A stretch of 64,000 bases of DNA from Alphaproteobacteria bacterium. Lineage in GTDB: Bacteria > Pseudomonadota > Alphaproteobacteria > GCA-016699305. A program made the translations under genes and the position numbers. This document shows positions 1 to 7,950 of this stretch, piece by piece. Location of the stretch: positions 1,550,001-1,614,000 of the forward strand of contig CP064970.1 of the NCBI GenBank assembly GCA_016699305.1, in the 5' to 3' direction. Every line of letters starts with the position of its first letter. Positions within the stretch are counted from its first letter, which is position 1. The notes under the pieces were generated by a model. It ran no database searches. It worked only from the letters and a program-made list of their open reading frames with translations, and was not told the origin of the DNA.

Positions 1-986
1 TCAACCGGTTTGACGGTGATGGGTTGGGCCTTAGCTGCTGTCGCCACAGGGGCCGCGACCGCTTGTTCGGATGTGGGGGTTCTGGCGGCCTTAACCTGTG
101 TTTGATCGGTCACGACTTCTTGGTTTCGTGTATCCGCCATCTCGGCCTTTGCTTGTGACTGACCCAATGTCCCGTTCGGTTGGAAGCGTGTCTGTCCTTT
201 GGATTGCGTCTGGCCGTCATTCGATAATTCGGGACCTTGTTCGGCGGTCGGATTCTCGAAGGACGCATCCGCTTGCTGTTTGCCCTGATCTTCGAAAATG
301 CCTGAATTCTGTGCCTTGGCGTTTTGAGCTTGCGGCGTAGGTCCGGCCAGATTTTGCGCGACCTGACCCGCTTGCCCCTGCGCGGCCAGTGCCTGAGAGG
401 CGGCGTCTGGGGCGGCTTGTCCCGCCTGGGCCGGGGTCGATCCGATTTGGACGGGCCCGACAGCGGAAAGGTTTTGCCCCGCCTGCATGGCGACCGCCTG
501 AGCGGCGGCTTCCTCGTCGTTGATATTCGTGGCGGCGGCGCTGCGTTGTTCCAAAGCCTTAGCGATCATCGCTTCCAGCTCGGCTTTGGCATCCGTCTGT
601 GCGGCTTCCTGGGGCTGTCCGGCTGTAACAGAATTGGCTTGGTTATCGCCGGACGCATCGGCGGCCTGGGCGGTGCGTGCCGTCGGATCATTCGAGTCCG
701 AGGCGGAAGAAGTATCTTCGGTGCGCGCCGATGGAGTCGGCTTGGGTGAGGGCGCGGAGGATCGCTCAATCTCCGATCGGCCACCTGTCTCCCGTTCGGG
801 GGGCGGGGCGGCGGATTTTTCACGCACCGAAGAACTGTCCGAACGCGGCTTAACCTGCGCGCTCGGGGGTAACTGGAAGGCTTCGACCACCGCGTCCCGA
901 GACGCGGCAGCGGACTTGCCCGCGCCGCTCCGTCCGGCTGTCGCCGGCAGGATGTCCAAGGTGATGGTGGTCAGAGAGTCGATCAT
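1..986 (-). CDS. Putative flagellar hook-length control protein (FliK-like), N-terminal part
   Basis: The reading frame starts at an ATG and is still open at the window edge, so only the first 328 residues are seen. This part is low complexity: rich in Ala, Gln, Ser and Pro, with no Cys and no clear fold, as is usual for the N-terminal export and ruler half of FliK proteins. The C-terminal FliK domain that would prove the call lies outside the window. The gene is last in a minus-strand row after flgI, a flgJ-like and a flgN-like gene, 68 bases after the flgN-like stop. The FliK call rests on composition plus flagellar context. Another secreted flagellar Ala/Gln-rich protein is possible. Confidence 0.5.
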   Translation of the reverse strand, partial: MIDSLTTITLDILPATAGRSGAGKSAAASRDAVVEAFQLPPSAQVKPRSDSSSVREKSAAPPPERETGGRSEIERSSAPSPKPTPSARTEDTSSASDSNDPTARTAQAADASGDNQANSVTAGQPQEAAQTDAKAELEAMIAKALEQRSAAATNINDEEAAAQAVAMQAGQNLSAVGPVQIGSTPAQAGQAAPDAASQALAAQGQAGQVAQNLAGPTPQAQNAKAQNSGIFEDQGKQQADASFENPTAEQGPELSNDGQTQSKGQTRFQPNGTLGQSQAKAEMADTRNQEVVTDQTQVKAARTPTSEQAVAAPVATAAKAQPITVKPV

Positions 987-1054
987 GGTCTTCTACGCAA
1001 GAGGGTCTTCAGAAGGAGTGTTGCAAGGCGCGTGCCAAGTCGGTCGGCGGCGCG

Positions 1055-1528
1055 TCATATTTTTTTCCGGACCAGCATCGGCTGGGTCGTGTCGTGCGAG
1101 TCGATATGGGCGGGGCTTTGTCCGCCATAGCCGCCCGATCCCGGCGCGCGCGGTTGTTGTTGGCGTAAGGTATCGACGACGGTGCGCAGCAGGAAATCGC
1201 TGGTGCTGATTTCGCGCTTGAGCAGTTTCATATTGCGCGTGGTGGTCTCTTCAAGACGTTGGCCGATTTGGCGCAGAGCGTTGCGCTGCGAGTCGCTCAT
1301 CTCGCGCAAACGCTCGGGCTCTTGCGCCAGGGCGCGAATGGTCTGGGTGTAGCGCACCACCAATTGCTGCTTTTGAGCCAAAAGATCTTTGTGCTGGACC
1401 TGGTGGCGGCTTTGGGTCAGCAAAGCTTCCTCGGCCCGCAAGACATGATCCAGCTCGGTCATAAGATCCAACAAGCCGTTACCCGTTGGAATCGGCATGG
1501 GGGCGGCATCGTGAGTCTGGGTCATCAT
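1055..1528 (-). CDS. FlgN-like flagellar export chaperone
   Basis: A 157-residue, nearly all-helical protein with long heptad-like stretches (residues about 15-130) and a short disordered, Gly/Pro-rich tail. Length, helical character and position among flgI, a flgJ-like and a fliK-like gene fit FlgN, the cytoplasmic chaperone for hook-associated proteins FlgK and FlgL. Sequence conservation in this family is low, so context carries much weight. The start codon lies one base after the stop of the preceding flgJ-like gene (TGA-C-ATG), which implies translational coupling. Two ATG codons are adjacent, and either may serve as start. Confidence 0.6.
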   Translation of the reverse strand: MMTQTHDAAPMPIPTGNGLLDLMTELDHVLRAEEALLTQSRHQVQHKDLLAQKQQLVVRYTQTIRALAQEPERLREMSDSQRNALRQIGQRLEETTTRNMKLLKREISTSDFLLRTVVDTLRQQQPRAPGSGGYGGQSPAHIDSHDTTQPMLVRKKI

Positions 1529-1529
1529 G

Positions 1530-1871
1530 TCACCTTGTCGTTAGGGAGGATGAATGGGGCGCCAAAGCGACGGCGGGCTGCGACTTCGCTTCTTGTAGTC
1601 GCAATATCTCGGCATGGACCGAGGCGGCGATGCCGACCCCGCCGGATTGGGCCATGGCCTTGCCGTATTCTTGGACCATCACGCTGCGCATGGTCTCTTC
1701 GGCATGGCCACCGCCGAAATCGGGGTCCACTTCCACCGTCTCCCACATCGGGGCCAACATTTGGGCCAGCACCATGGCTTCGAAATCTTTTGCCGTGGCA
1801 TTGGCCTTGGCTAATGCCTTGGGGCTGGGCGGCGCGGTGCCGGACGGGGAAGCTGCGGAAACGGAGGTCAT
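1530..1871 (-). CDS. FlgJ-like flagellar rod-binding protein (N-terminal domain only)
   Basis: A 113-residue protein matching the FlgJ N-terminal rod-scaffolding domain. Residues 28-45 contain the family signature around KDFEAMVLAQMLAPM, followed by a Gly-rich turn (DFGGGHAEETMRSVMVQEYG) and a helix with GVGIAASV. It lacks the peptidoglycan-hydrolysing domain of enterobacterial FlgJ, which is normal in alphaproteobacteria, where a separate hydrolase does that job. It acts in the periplasm as the cap for rod assembly. It starts 15 bases after the flgI stop and is followed after one base by the flgN-like gene, so the genes form one operon. Confidence 0.82.
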   Translation of the reverse strand: MTSVSAASPSGTAPPSPKALAKANATAKDFEAMVLAQMLAPMWETVEVDPDFGGGHAEETMRSVMVQEYGKAMAQSGGVGIAASVHAEILRLQEAKSQPAVALAPHSSSLTTR

Positions 1872-1886
1872 GTCGCCTTGCCCCCC

Positions 1887-3017
1887 CTAGATCACGTCGA
1901 TTTCCGCCTGCAACGCGCCGGCGGCTTTGATGGATTGCAAGATGGTGATCATGTCGCGCGGTCCCACGCCCAAGGCGTTCAGGGCCTGGACCAGAGATTG
2001 CAAACTGACGCCGCTGCTCAAGACCGCCATGCGGTTCTCGCCGCCCTCTTGGACCTGCACATCGGTGCGTGGCACCACGACGGTCTCGCCGCCACGCGAC
2101 AAGGGTTCGGGCTGCGAGACCTGGGGAGTCTCGGTGATGCGAATGGTCAAATTACCTTGGGCGATGGCCACGGTGTTGAGGCGCACATTCTCGCCCATCA
2201 CGATGACGCCCGCTTGTTCGTCGATTACCACGCGTGCCACCTGGTCGGGAGTCACGGTCAATTGTTCCAGCTCGGTCAGCAGCCCCACGATATTCTCGCG
2301 CCGCGCGGCGGGCGGGGTTAGGCGCACGGTGCCCGGATCGAGGGCCTCGGCCACCGGCATGCGCAATTTGGCGTTGATGGCCTGCACGATGCGCTGCGCG
2401 GTGGTGAAGTCGGGGTTACGCAGAGCCAGGCGGATCGTGGGAAGTTCGGCCAAGCGAAATGCGATCTCGCGCTCGATCAACGCGCCGTTGGCGATGCGTC
2501 CGGCGGTGGGCACGCCCTTGGTCACCGAGGCTCCGGCTCCCTGGGCCGAGAATCCGGCTGTGGCCACGGGGCCTTGCGCCACGGCATAGACCTCGCCATC
2601 CGCGCCCAAAAGAGGTGTGACCAGCAAGGTGCCGCCCAGCAAGCTTTTGGCGTCGCCCAAAGTCGAGACGGCCACGTCAATGCGCGAGCCTTGCGTGGAG
2701 AAAGGCGGCAAAGTGGCGGTGACCATCACGGCGGCGACGTTTTTGGTCTTTAGGCTGTCGCCGCGTGTGTTGATCCCTAGGCGCTCGAGCATGCCGACCA
2801 GGCTTTTTTCGGTAAAAGGCGAACTGGTCAGCCCGTCGCCGGTGCCGTTCAGGCCCACGACAAGGCCGTAACCGACCAAAAGATTGTCGCGGATGCCTTC
2901 GATATCGACGATATCCTTCAGCCGCGAAGCGGCCAGGCTTTGGCCAGGCACCAGCAATCCGCCCCATAAGGACAGCAGGGCCAACAGACACCCCAATCGG
3001 CGGAACAACAGACGCAT
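1887..3017 (-). CDS. flgI: Flagellar P-ring protein FlgI
   Basis: FlgI forms the periplasmic P ring around the flagellar rod. The 376-residue protein has a signal peptide (MRLLFRRLG then a Leu/Gly-rich core ending near SLAAS). The mature N-terminus has the family signature DIVDIEGIRDNLLVGYGLVV and GLNGTGDG. The C-terminal half has the typical VVVPRTDVQVQEGG and LVQALNALGVGPRDMITILQ. Length is normal for the family. The ATG used here follows GGGGGAG at good spacing; a TTG four codons upstream is less likely. It is the first gene of the minus-strand flagellar operon and sits just downstream of a sigma-54-type promoter. Confidence 0.95.
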   Translation of the reverse strand: MRLLFRRLGCLLALLSLWGGLLVPGQSLAASRLKDIVDIEGIRDNLLVGYGLVVGLNGTGDGLTSSPFTEKSLVGMLERLGINTRGDSLKTKNVAAVMVTATLPPFSTQGSRIDVAVSTLGDAKSLLGGTLLVTPLLGADGEVYAVAQGPVATAGFSAQGAGASVTKGVPTAGRIANGALIEREIAFRLAELPTIRLALRNPDFTTAQRIVQAINAKLRMPVAEALDPGTVRLTPPAARRENIVGLLTELEQLTVTPDQVARVVIDEQAGVIVMGENVRLNTVAIAQGNLTIRITETPQVSQPEPLSRGGETVVVPRTDVQVQEGGENRMAVLSSGVSLQSLVQALNALGVGPRDMITILQSIKAAGALQAEIDVI

Positions 3018-3054
3018 ATTCTCCCCCAAAGAGCGCGAAACTCCGCCATGATCT

Positions 3055-3072
3055 ATGCGAATGGCGTGCCAA
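3055..3072 (-). promoter_or_regulatory. Sigma-54 (-24/-12) promoter for flgI operon
   Basis: On the minus strand the bases read TTGGCACGCCATTCGCAT. The invariant GG (-24) and GC (-12) are separated by exactly 10 bases, and TGGCACG matches the -24 consensus fully. The -12 element TCGCA differs from TTGCA at one base. The site ends 37 bases before the flgI ATG. Class II/III flagellar genes in alphaproteobacteria are often RpoN-dependent and controlled by FlbD and FliX; fliX is the divergent neighbour here. Confidence 0.7.
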
Positions 3073-3246
3073 ACTAGATGTGTTCGGTTCCGCGACGAGA
3101 TGGAAGGCCCTGAAAATTCTTTTTCTGCTATGATGGTGCCGAATGCGATTTGATTTATCGGAGGCGGCGATAGTTAATAGATCATTATCTTTTCACACGG
3201 CAGAATTTGCCGGTCATACCTTATCAAGGCCATCGGAAGGCAGGTG

Positions 3247-3693
3247 ATGATCAAGATCGGCGGACCCGACTCCACACGACGCAGCGAGGCTGTGCGCAAA
3301 ACGCGCAAGGCGTCGGCGTCGTCCGCGACCGCGTCTCTGTTCGAATCCTTGCTGGATCCGGCAGCCGAAGGCGGCGCGGCGGCGTCCGGCGTTGGCGATG
3401 CGGCACCCTTAAGCGGCCTTGCCGCCTTGTTGGGAGCGCAAGAAGTCGATGATGATTCCTCGTCCGGCCATAAAAAAGCCCACAGGCAGGCCCATGATCT
3501 GCTTGATGAACTGGATCAATTGCGCGATGAGATTCTACTGGGCACCCTTTCTGTGCAACGCTTGCGCGCGCTTGCGGCGATGCTTGACCGACCCCGCCCA
3601 TCGTTTCGAGACCCGCGCCTTACGCAGATTCTTGACGAGATCGAATTGCGCGCGCGAGTGGAGTTGGCTAAATTTGAAAGCGACTCGGCTTGA
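3247..3693 (+). CDS. fliX: Flagellar assembly regulator FliX
   Basis: FliX couples early flagellar assembly to sigma-54 transcription through FlbD in alphaproteobacteria. This 148-residue protein begins MIKIGGP, like the family, has a disordered Ala/Ser-rich middle (residues 20-75), and a conserved C-terminal helical domain (LLDELDQLRDEILLG then LRALAAMLDRPRP and ILDEIELRARVELAKF). The ATG follows GGAAGG at good spacing; a GTG one codon upstream is possible. It is transcribed divergently from flgI, whose promoter it may help control. Confidence 0.85.
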   Translation: MIKIGGPDSTRRSEAVRKTRKASASSATASLFESLLDPAAEGGAAASGVGDAAPLSGLAALLGAQEVDDDSSSGHKKAHRQAHDLLDELDQLRDEILLGTLSVQRLRALAAMLDRPRPSFRDPRLTQILDEIELRARVELAKFESDSA

Positions 3694-3728
3694 ACTCTGT
3701 CGGCTTTCTCCTCTAAGGAACCTGCCAA

Positions 3729-4511
3729 ATGACTAAGAAAACAACTCCGGCCTCCAAGGCCCGTTCCAGCAAGGCTAAGCCCGCTCCCGCTAAATCCGTG
3801 AAAAAGGCCGCGCCCAAACCCGCGCCTAAGAAAGCGGCCAAGCCTTTGCCCAAGAAGACGGTCAAGCCCCCCGTTAAGAGTGCGGCCAAGAGCAAGCCCC
3901 CTGTCAAAGCGGCGGCTAAGCCCGCAGCCAAGGTCGCGGCCAAGCCCAGTAAGAAAGTTGTGGCCAAGCCCGCTGCTAAGGCTGTGGTCGCGGCTTCGAC
4001 ACGGCGCCCGATTTTGAAGGCCATCGAACCGATCAAGGCGATCAAGATGCCCACGCGGCCCACGCGCCCGCATCGCACAACAGGCCGCCCGGTGCGTTTG
4101 CCCGATGGGTATGCGCCCAATGAGACCGAGGAATATATGAGCCCGGTCATGGTGGAATACTTCCGCAGCAAGCTGACCAAGTGGAAGCAAGATCTGTTGC
4201 GCGAATCCTCGGCCACGCTGGACGAGATGCGCGATATGGGCGGCATGCAAGAACCGGACATTTCCGATCGCGCGACGCTTGAGATCGATCGTTCCTTGGA
4301 ATTGCGCGCGCGTGACCGCGAACGCAAGCTCATCAGCAAGATCGATGAAGCCCTCGAGCGCATCCGCGACGGCTCGTACGGTTTTTGCGAGGAGACCGGC
4401 GAGCCGATCGGCGTCAAGCGACTCGAAGCCCGCCCCGTGGCCACCTTGTCGGTCGAGGCGCAAGAGCGTCACGAGCGCAAGGAACGCGCACGTCGCGAGG
4501 AGGCGGAATGA
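3729..4511 (+). CDS. dksA: DksA-type RNA polymerase regulator with a long Lys/Ala/Pro-rich N-terminal tail
   Basis: DksA binds in the RNA polymerase secondary channel and acts with ppGpp in the stringent response. The C-terminal 130 residues are typical: a coiled coil with acidic tip and then a degenerate zinc-finger region with only one Cys, in FCEETGEPIG and LEARPVATLSVEAQERHE, as in other alphaproteobacterial DksA proteins. The first 95 residues are unusual: a run of AKPAPAK/KKAAPKP-type repeats like histone H1 tails, making the protein 260 residues, against about 140-150 normally. A good AAGGA site precedes the ATG. Its stop overlaps the start of the next gene (ATGA), so the two are coupled. 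Confidence 0.9.
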   Translation: MTKKTTPASKARSSKAKPAPAKSVKKAAPKPAPKKAAKPLPKKTVKPPVKSAAKSKPPVKAAAKPAAKVAAKPSKKVVAKPAAKAVVAASTRRPILKAIEPIKAIKMPTRPTRPHRTTGRPVRLPDGYAPNETEEYMSPVMVEYFRSKLTKWKQDLLRESSATLDEMRDMGGMQEPDISDRATLEIDRSLELRARDRERKLISKIDEALERIRDGSYGFCEETGEPIGVKRLEARPVATLSVEAQERHERKERARREEAE

Positions 4512-5161
4512 ACGCCTTACGGACACTCTCCCTGCTGGCCTGTTTTCTGATGGGCGTGGGGTCTTTGGCACAGGCGGCCCCTGCGCGTGCGGCGATCACC
4601 TTCAAGGGCGCTGCCCCGCTTTTATACGGCATCGGCGAAGTGGTGCTGCACCCAGCGGTCTTTGTGGACGAGTCGCAATCGGCCACATGCAACGTCTCGC
4701 CCGAGATTGTATCTCAATCGATCCGGCTTGCTCTTAAAAACTCACCCGTGCCTTTGCTGCTCGAGGAATCCGCGCCTCCCATCCAGCCGGAGATCGCACG
4801 GGTGCATCTATTGCCCGTCGTGGTATCGCTGTACGACCATATTCTGAATTGCACGTCTTGGATCAATCTGACGGTCGAGGCCGAACATGTCCTGCGTCTG
4901 CCGCCTGTCGGCTTGCGTAAGGAAGCGCGTGTGATCTACTGGGAAAAAGGGATCATGCTGACCAGTCCCATATCGGTGCATGACACGGTGATTTCAAAGG
5001 GATTTCGTGACCTATCTTTGGGCTTGGTCAAAGGCTGGAACGCCGCGCAACCCTCTAAGAGCGACGATCTGGACTCGCCTAAGCCGCCGGTCAGTGCGCG
5101 GGATTTGTTCCCCGTGCCAGGTGCGGATGATGCGTCGCCGTCCCCTACGTCTAAACCCTGA
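4508..5161 (+). CDS. Secreted hypothetical protein
   Basis: I do not recognise this 217-residue protein. It has a clear signal peptide (MNALRTLSLLACFLMGVGSL then AQAAPARA), two Cys in the mature part, a predicted beta-rich core, and a disordered Ser/Pro/Asp-rich tail after about residue 175. The start ATG overlaps the dksA stop codon, which sets the start and means coupled translation. A longer in-frame start inside dksA is possible but would remove the signal peptide from the N-terminus. It is probably periplasmic. Confidence 0.75.
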   Translation: MNALRTLSLLACFLMGVGSLAQAAPARAAITFKGAAPLLYGIGEVVLHPAVFVDESQSATCNVSPEIVSQSIRLALKNSPVPLLLEESAPPIQPEIARVHLLPVVVSLYDHILNCTSWINLTVEAEHVLRLPPVGLRKEARVIYWEKGIMLTSPISVHDTVISKGFRDLSLGLVKGWNAAQPSKSDDLDSPKPPVSARDLFPVPGADDASPSPTSKP

Positions 5162-5354
5162 GGGGGCCTGAGTGAAGTCGTCCATATATGTGGTATTCCG
5201 GCAGCAAGATGGCCTCATAGGGGGGCTTGAACAAAAATTCACATTACGTTTACGGTGTTTTGAGATAGAATAGCGAGAGGCTGAGAAGCTTTGATGATGT
5301 CGGGCGTTGGTCGCGCGGCACGTTGTCACGATGGCAGTTTTTAGGGGCAGTTCG

Positions 5355-6710
5355 ATGGATGCAGAACGCACATCTTCACCTCTCTCCAGCATCAATCAAG
5401 ATCGTTCCAAGTTATCCATAGTATGCCGCGCACTGCTGGGATTGTCGTCTGTCTTGGCTGTTTTGGCCTTGTGTGTGCCGATACATGCGACGGCTCTTAC
5501 GGCGGACGAACAGGCCGCATCGGAATATGGCTATAACGACTCGGCCGTGTCGGGAACTACGCGCAGAAGCTATGTCACACCGCCGACGGCAGACAGTGCC
5601 GGAGCGAGCCAGGGAACCTACTCGGCAAGCCCTCGCAGGATCCCCGCTCCCGTTTCGAGCGTGGGGGGCTCATCCAGTTCAGAATATGGTTATAACGACT
5701 CGGCCGTGACGGGCACTACGCGCAAAGGCTATGTGACCCCGCCAACAGCAAACAGTGCCGGAGCGAGCCAGGGAACCTACTCGGCAAGTCCCCGCAGGAT
5801 CCCCGCATCTAGTTCATCGGGGGGAACCAGTGCGGGTCCAAGTGCGGGGGGCTCATACAGTTCGGGATATGGCTATAACGACTCGGCCGTGACGGGCACT
5901 ACGCGCGGAAGCTATGTTACCCAGTCGACGGCCAATAGTTATTCTGCCAGCGGTTACAACGACTCCAGCTCGTCAGGTGGCAGCGGCGGCACCAGTGCCG
6001 GCCCATCAGGTGGTACCAACGGTGGCTCCGAATCCAGTTCACCAGGCGGAGCCGCAGGCGGCAGTGAAATGACTGATCGCGAACGTATGGATGCACAAAA
6101 AAATGTGCCTTCGGATTTTCAGAAGGATCTGACCAAGACAACGGCGGATTGCGATCCGGCCATCCGCGACCTTGAGGCGCGCGCCGCGCAAGTCGCTTAT
6201 GACAATTACTTGCCTTTGGCATTGCGGGCGTATAAGCCGCCGGAGGCTATTTATAAAAATTTCTGCATTGAAATCATCGCCGATTTTTATAAGTTTCTGG
6301 AGTTATGGTCGGTGGGCTTGAATTTAATATTTGCGTTAATACAAGAGCTTATCAATGGTTTTTTAAATAGCATATGTCATAGGATAGCAGACCTTATTAT
6401 GAGTAAGATGAATCAACTTCTTTGCATCCCGGTATGGAAATTCTGGGAAGATGTCCTGCAATGGATCAACGGGTTGAATGTGAATTTTGGCGATGGTCAG
6501 GGACGATGCGATGGGTGGTCGCCGGTAACTGTCGGGTCAGGTAAACCTTTGCCCGTGCCAAACCTATCCATACAGCCTGTGACGCCTGAAGGTCTGCGGC
6601 GCATTCTGGGGCTGGAGAATGTGGATATTCCTGGCCAACCATCGGGAACGGGGCGTGCCAGCGGGACATCCGGCACGACACCTGGTGCCGAGCCACGCTA
6701 CTTCCAGTGA
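5355..6710 (+). CDS. Exported repeat protein, first gene of the paralogue operon
   Basis: Unrecognised 451-residue protein. Residues 1-48 form a long-n-region signal peptide. Residues about 57-200 hold three near-identical tandem repeats beginning YGYNDSAV(S/T)GTTR, continuing in two copies with PPTA(D/N)SAGASQGTYSASPRR, followed by a Ser/Gly-rich linker. The C-terminal half has a mainly hydrophobic stretch (residues about 290-375) with several Cys and ends disordered. It lacks the shared module of the four downstream genes but has a comparable hydrophobic segment. The ATG follows AGGGGCAG. The region coding for the hydrophobic part is A+T-rich, unlike the rest. The next gene follows after 13 bases. 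Confidence 0.75.
   Translation: MDAERTSSPLSSINQDRSKLSIVCRALLGLSSVLAVLALCVPIHATALTADEQAASEYGYNDSAVSGTTRRSYVTPPTADSAGASQGTYSASPRRIPAPVSSVGGSSSSEYGYNDSAVTGTTRKGYVTPPTANSAGASQGTYSASPRRIPASSSSGGTSAGPSAGGSYSSGYGYNDSAVTGTTRGSYVTQSTANSYSASGYNDSSSSGGSGGTSAGPSGGTNGGSESSSPGGAAGGSEMTDRERMDAQKNVPSDFQKDLTKTTADCDPAIRDLEARAAQVAYDNYLPLALRAYKPPEAIYKNFCIEIIADFYKFLELWSVGLNLIFALIQELINGFLNSICHRIADLIMSKMNQLLCIPVWKFWEDVLQWINGLNVNFGDGQGRCDGWSPVTVGSGKPLPVPNLSIQPVTPEGLRRILGLENVDIPGQPSGTGRASGTSGTTPGAEPRYFQ
5523..5950 (+). repeat. Intragenic tandem repeats in the first gene of the paralogue operon
   Basis: Three direct repeats encode YGYNDSAV-x-GTTR and following residues. They start at about 5523, 5682 and 5865, i.e. 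units of 53 and 61 codons, all multiples of three. Copies 1 and 2 are nearly identical over about 40 codons; copy 3 diverges after about 20 codons. Copy-number change would keep the frame. Confidence 0.85.
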
Positions 6711-6723
6711 CGAAGGCCCGGTG

Positions 6724-7950
6724 ATGGCGGATGCGGCGGCAGTCAAGCAACAGTCAGGATGGCGGGCCTTTTTAAGGCTCGCCATCGGGCTTGTGGTGTT
6801 GCTGTCGCTGATGGCCCCGCCACGTCCGGCGGTGGCCGCCTGCTGTTGCGGCGGCCCGTGCTGCGAAGGCTGTATCTTTGTTGATGTCGCCGCCCAGGCT
6901 GCCGGCAGTGCCGTCCAGGCCGGATTTGTCAGGTGGGCGAAAAACATGGCGCTCTTCATGAGCTGGCTGCGCAACGCCTTTGGCGGCGTGATGCAAAGCC
7001 AGAACATGGCCATGACGGGATACAGCTCGATCAATGACGGAAAGAATACCTATAACTATCAATCCAACCGTGAGGTACAGGCCTCGAAACTGGCGGTTAC
7101 TTTTGCGCCGCCGCTGACTGACACGGATTGCACGGTCAAGACCCTCAGCCGCGCGCGCGTGTATAGCGGGGATGTCAGCGAAGCCGTGAAAAGCGGTGTG
7201 ACGGGCCTTTTGTTGGGTTATGTGATGGGCAATCCCAAGACGGACAAGGCTAATGGGCCTTTGGCTGCCGATATTGCGCTCTTGTCCCATCAGATGGAAC
7301 GCTACACCGAGTGTCATCGCAATGTCCCTGGAGCGAAATGTCCGCTCGACGGTCAAGATGTCGATCTCACCAGTCTCAAGCGCACGAGGCCATGGTATAA
7401 CGATATGCAGGAATTGGGCGTGGCATCGGCCTATATATTTAATCTGGCCAATCCCAAACAATTCGACAATGTACAAGGAATCCTGGCCAATACGCCCAGC
7501 GGTGCCGGCGCTTTTTTGCGGGAACGCACCTTGGCCTCTCGCCTGGCGGCATCGTGGATTCCTAGTGTCAAAATGATGGGTGATCGCTATTTGATCGAAG
7601 AATTGGGGGGGCCTTATAGCGATAAAGGGCGGCAGACTCTGGCCGAAGCAGGATATAAGGACCTGCCCCCCTTCTTACCTGCCGCCGCCCAAGACCTGGC
7701 CGTCAAGGCCTTCTATTATAACCGCCATTGGCAGGACGAGACCTTGCCGTCCCTGATGAATCGAAATTTGTTGATCGAGCAAGTGCGCCAGAAGATGGAG
7801 GAATTGCGCAGCAATTACAAAATGTACGAAAACATGCAGACCTACGCCGTCATGCGTGGCCTGAGGCTGACTCATGAAGCCCAGGCAGGATATCCCGATG
7901 CGCCGCTGGCGGCCACGCCCACGGTGGCGCCCGGCACGGGAGGGGGATAA
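6724..7950 (+). CDS. Exported paralogue family protein 1 (Cys-cluster type, no added domain)
   Basis: Unrecognised 408-residue protein. The signal peptide ends near RPAVA, followed at once by a Cys cluster, CCCGGPCCEGC (residues 40-50). A hydrophobic helix (about 55-92) leads to the family signature MTGYSSINDGKNTYNYQ (97-113) and TFAPPLTDTDC. The rest is alpha-helical. It shares this module with the next three genes at almost the same residue position. It has no recognisable enzyme domain. Start: ATG preceded by GTG; the much longer upstream extension would overlap the previous gene and lose the signal peptide. Its TAA overlaps the next gene's ATG (TAATG), so the genes are coupled. Confidence 0.75.
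   Translation: MADAAAVKQQSGWRAFLRLAIGLVVLLSLMAPPRPAVAACCCGGPCCEGCIFVDVAAQAAGSAVQAGFVRWAKNMALFMSWLRNAFGGVMQSQNMAMTGYSSINDGKNTYNYQSNREVQASKLAVTFAPPLTDTDCTVKTLSRARVYSGDVSEAVKSGVTGLLLGYVMGNPKTDKANGPLAADIALLSHQMERYTECHRNVPGAKCPLDGQDVDLTSLKRTRPWYNDMQELGVASAYIFNLANPKQFDNVQGILANTPSGAGAFLRERTLASRLAASWIPSVKMMGDRYLIEELGGPYSDKGRQTLAEAGYKDLPPFLPAAAQDLAVKAFYYNRHWQDETLPSLMNRNLLIEQVRQKMEELRSNYKMYENMQTYAVMRGLRLTHEAQAGYPDAPLAATPTVAPGTGGG

Noticed and set aside
520..1209. Plus-strand open frame over the fliK-like and flgN-like genes
   Set aside because: It runs opposite two flagellar genes and has no recognisable sequence. The minus-strand frame stays open to the window edge and fits the operon.
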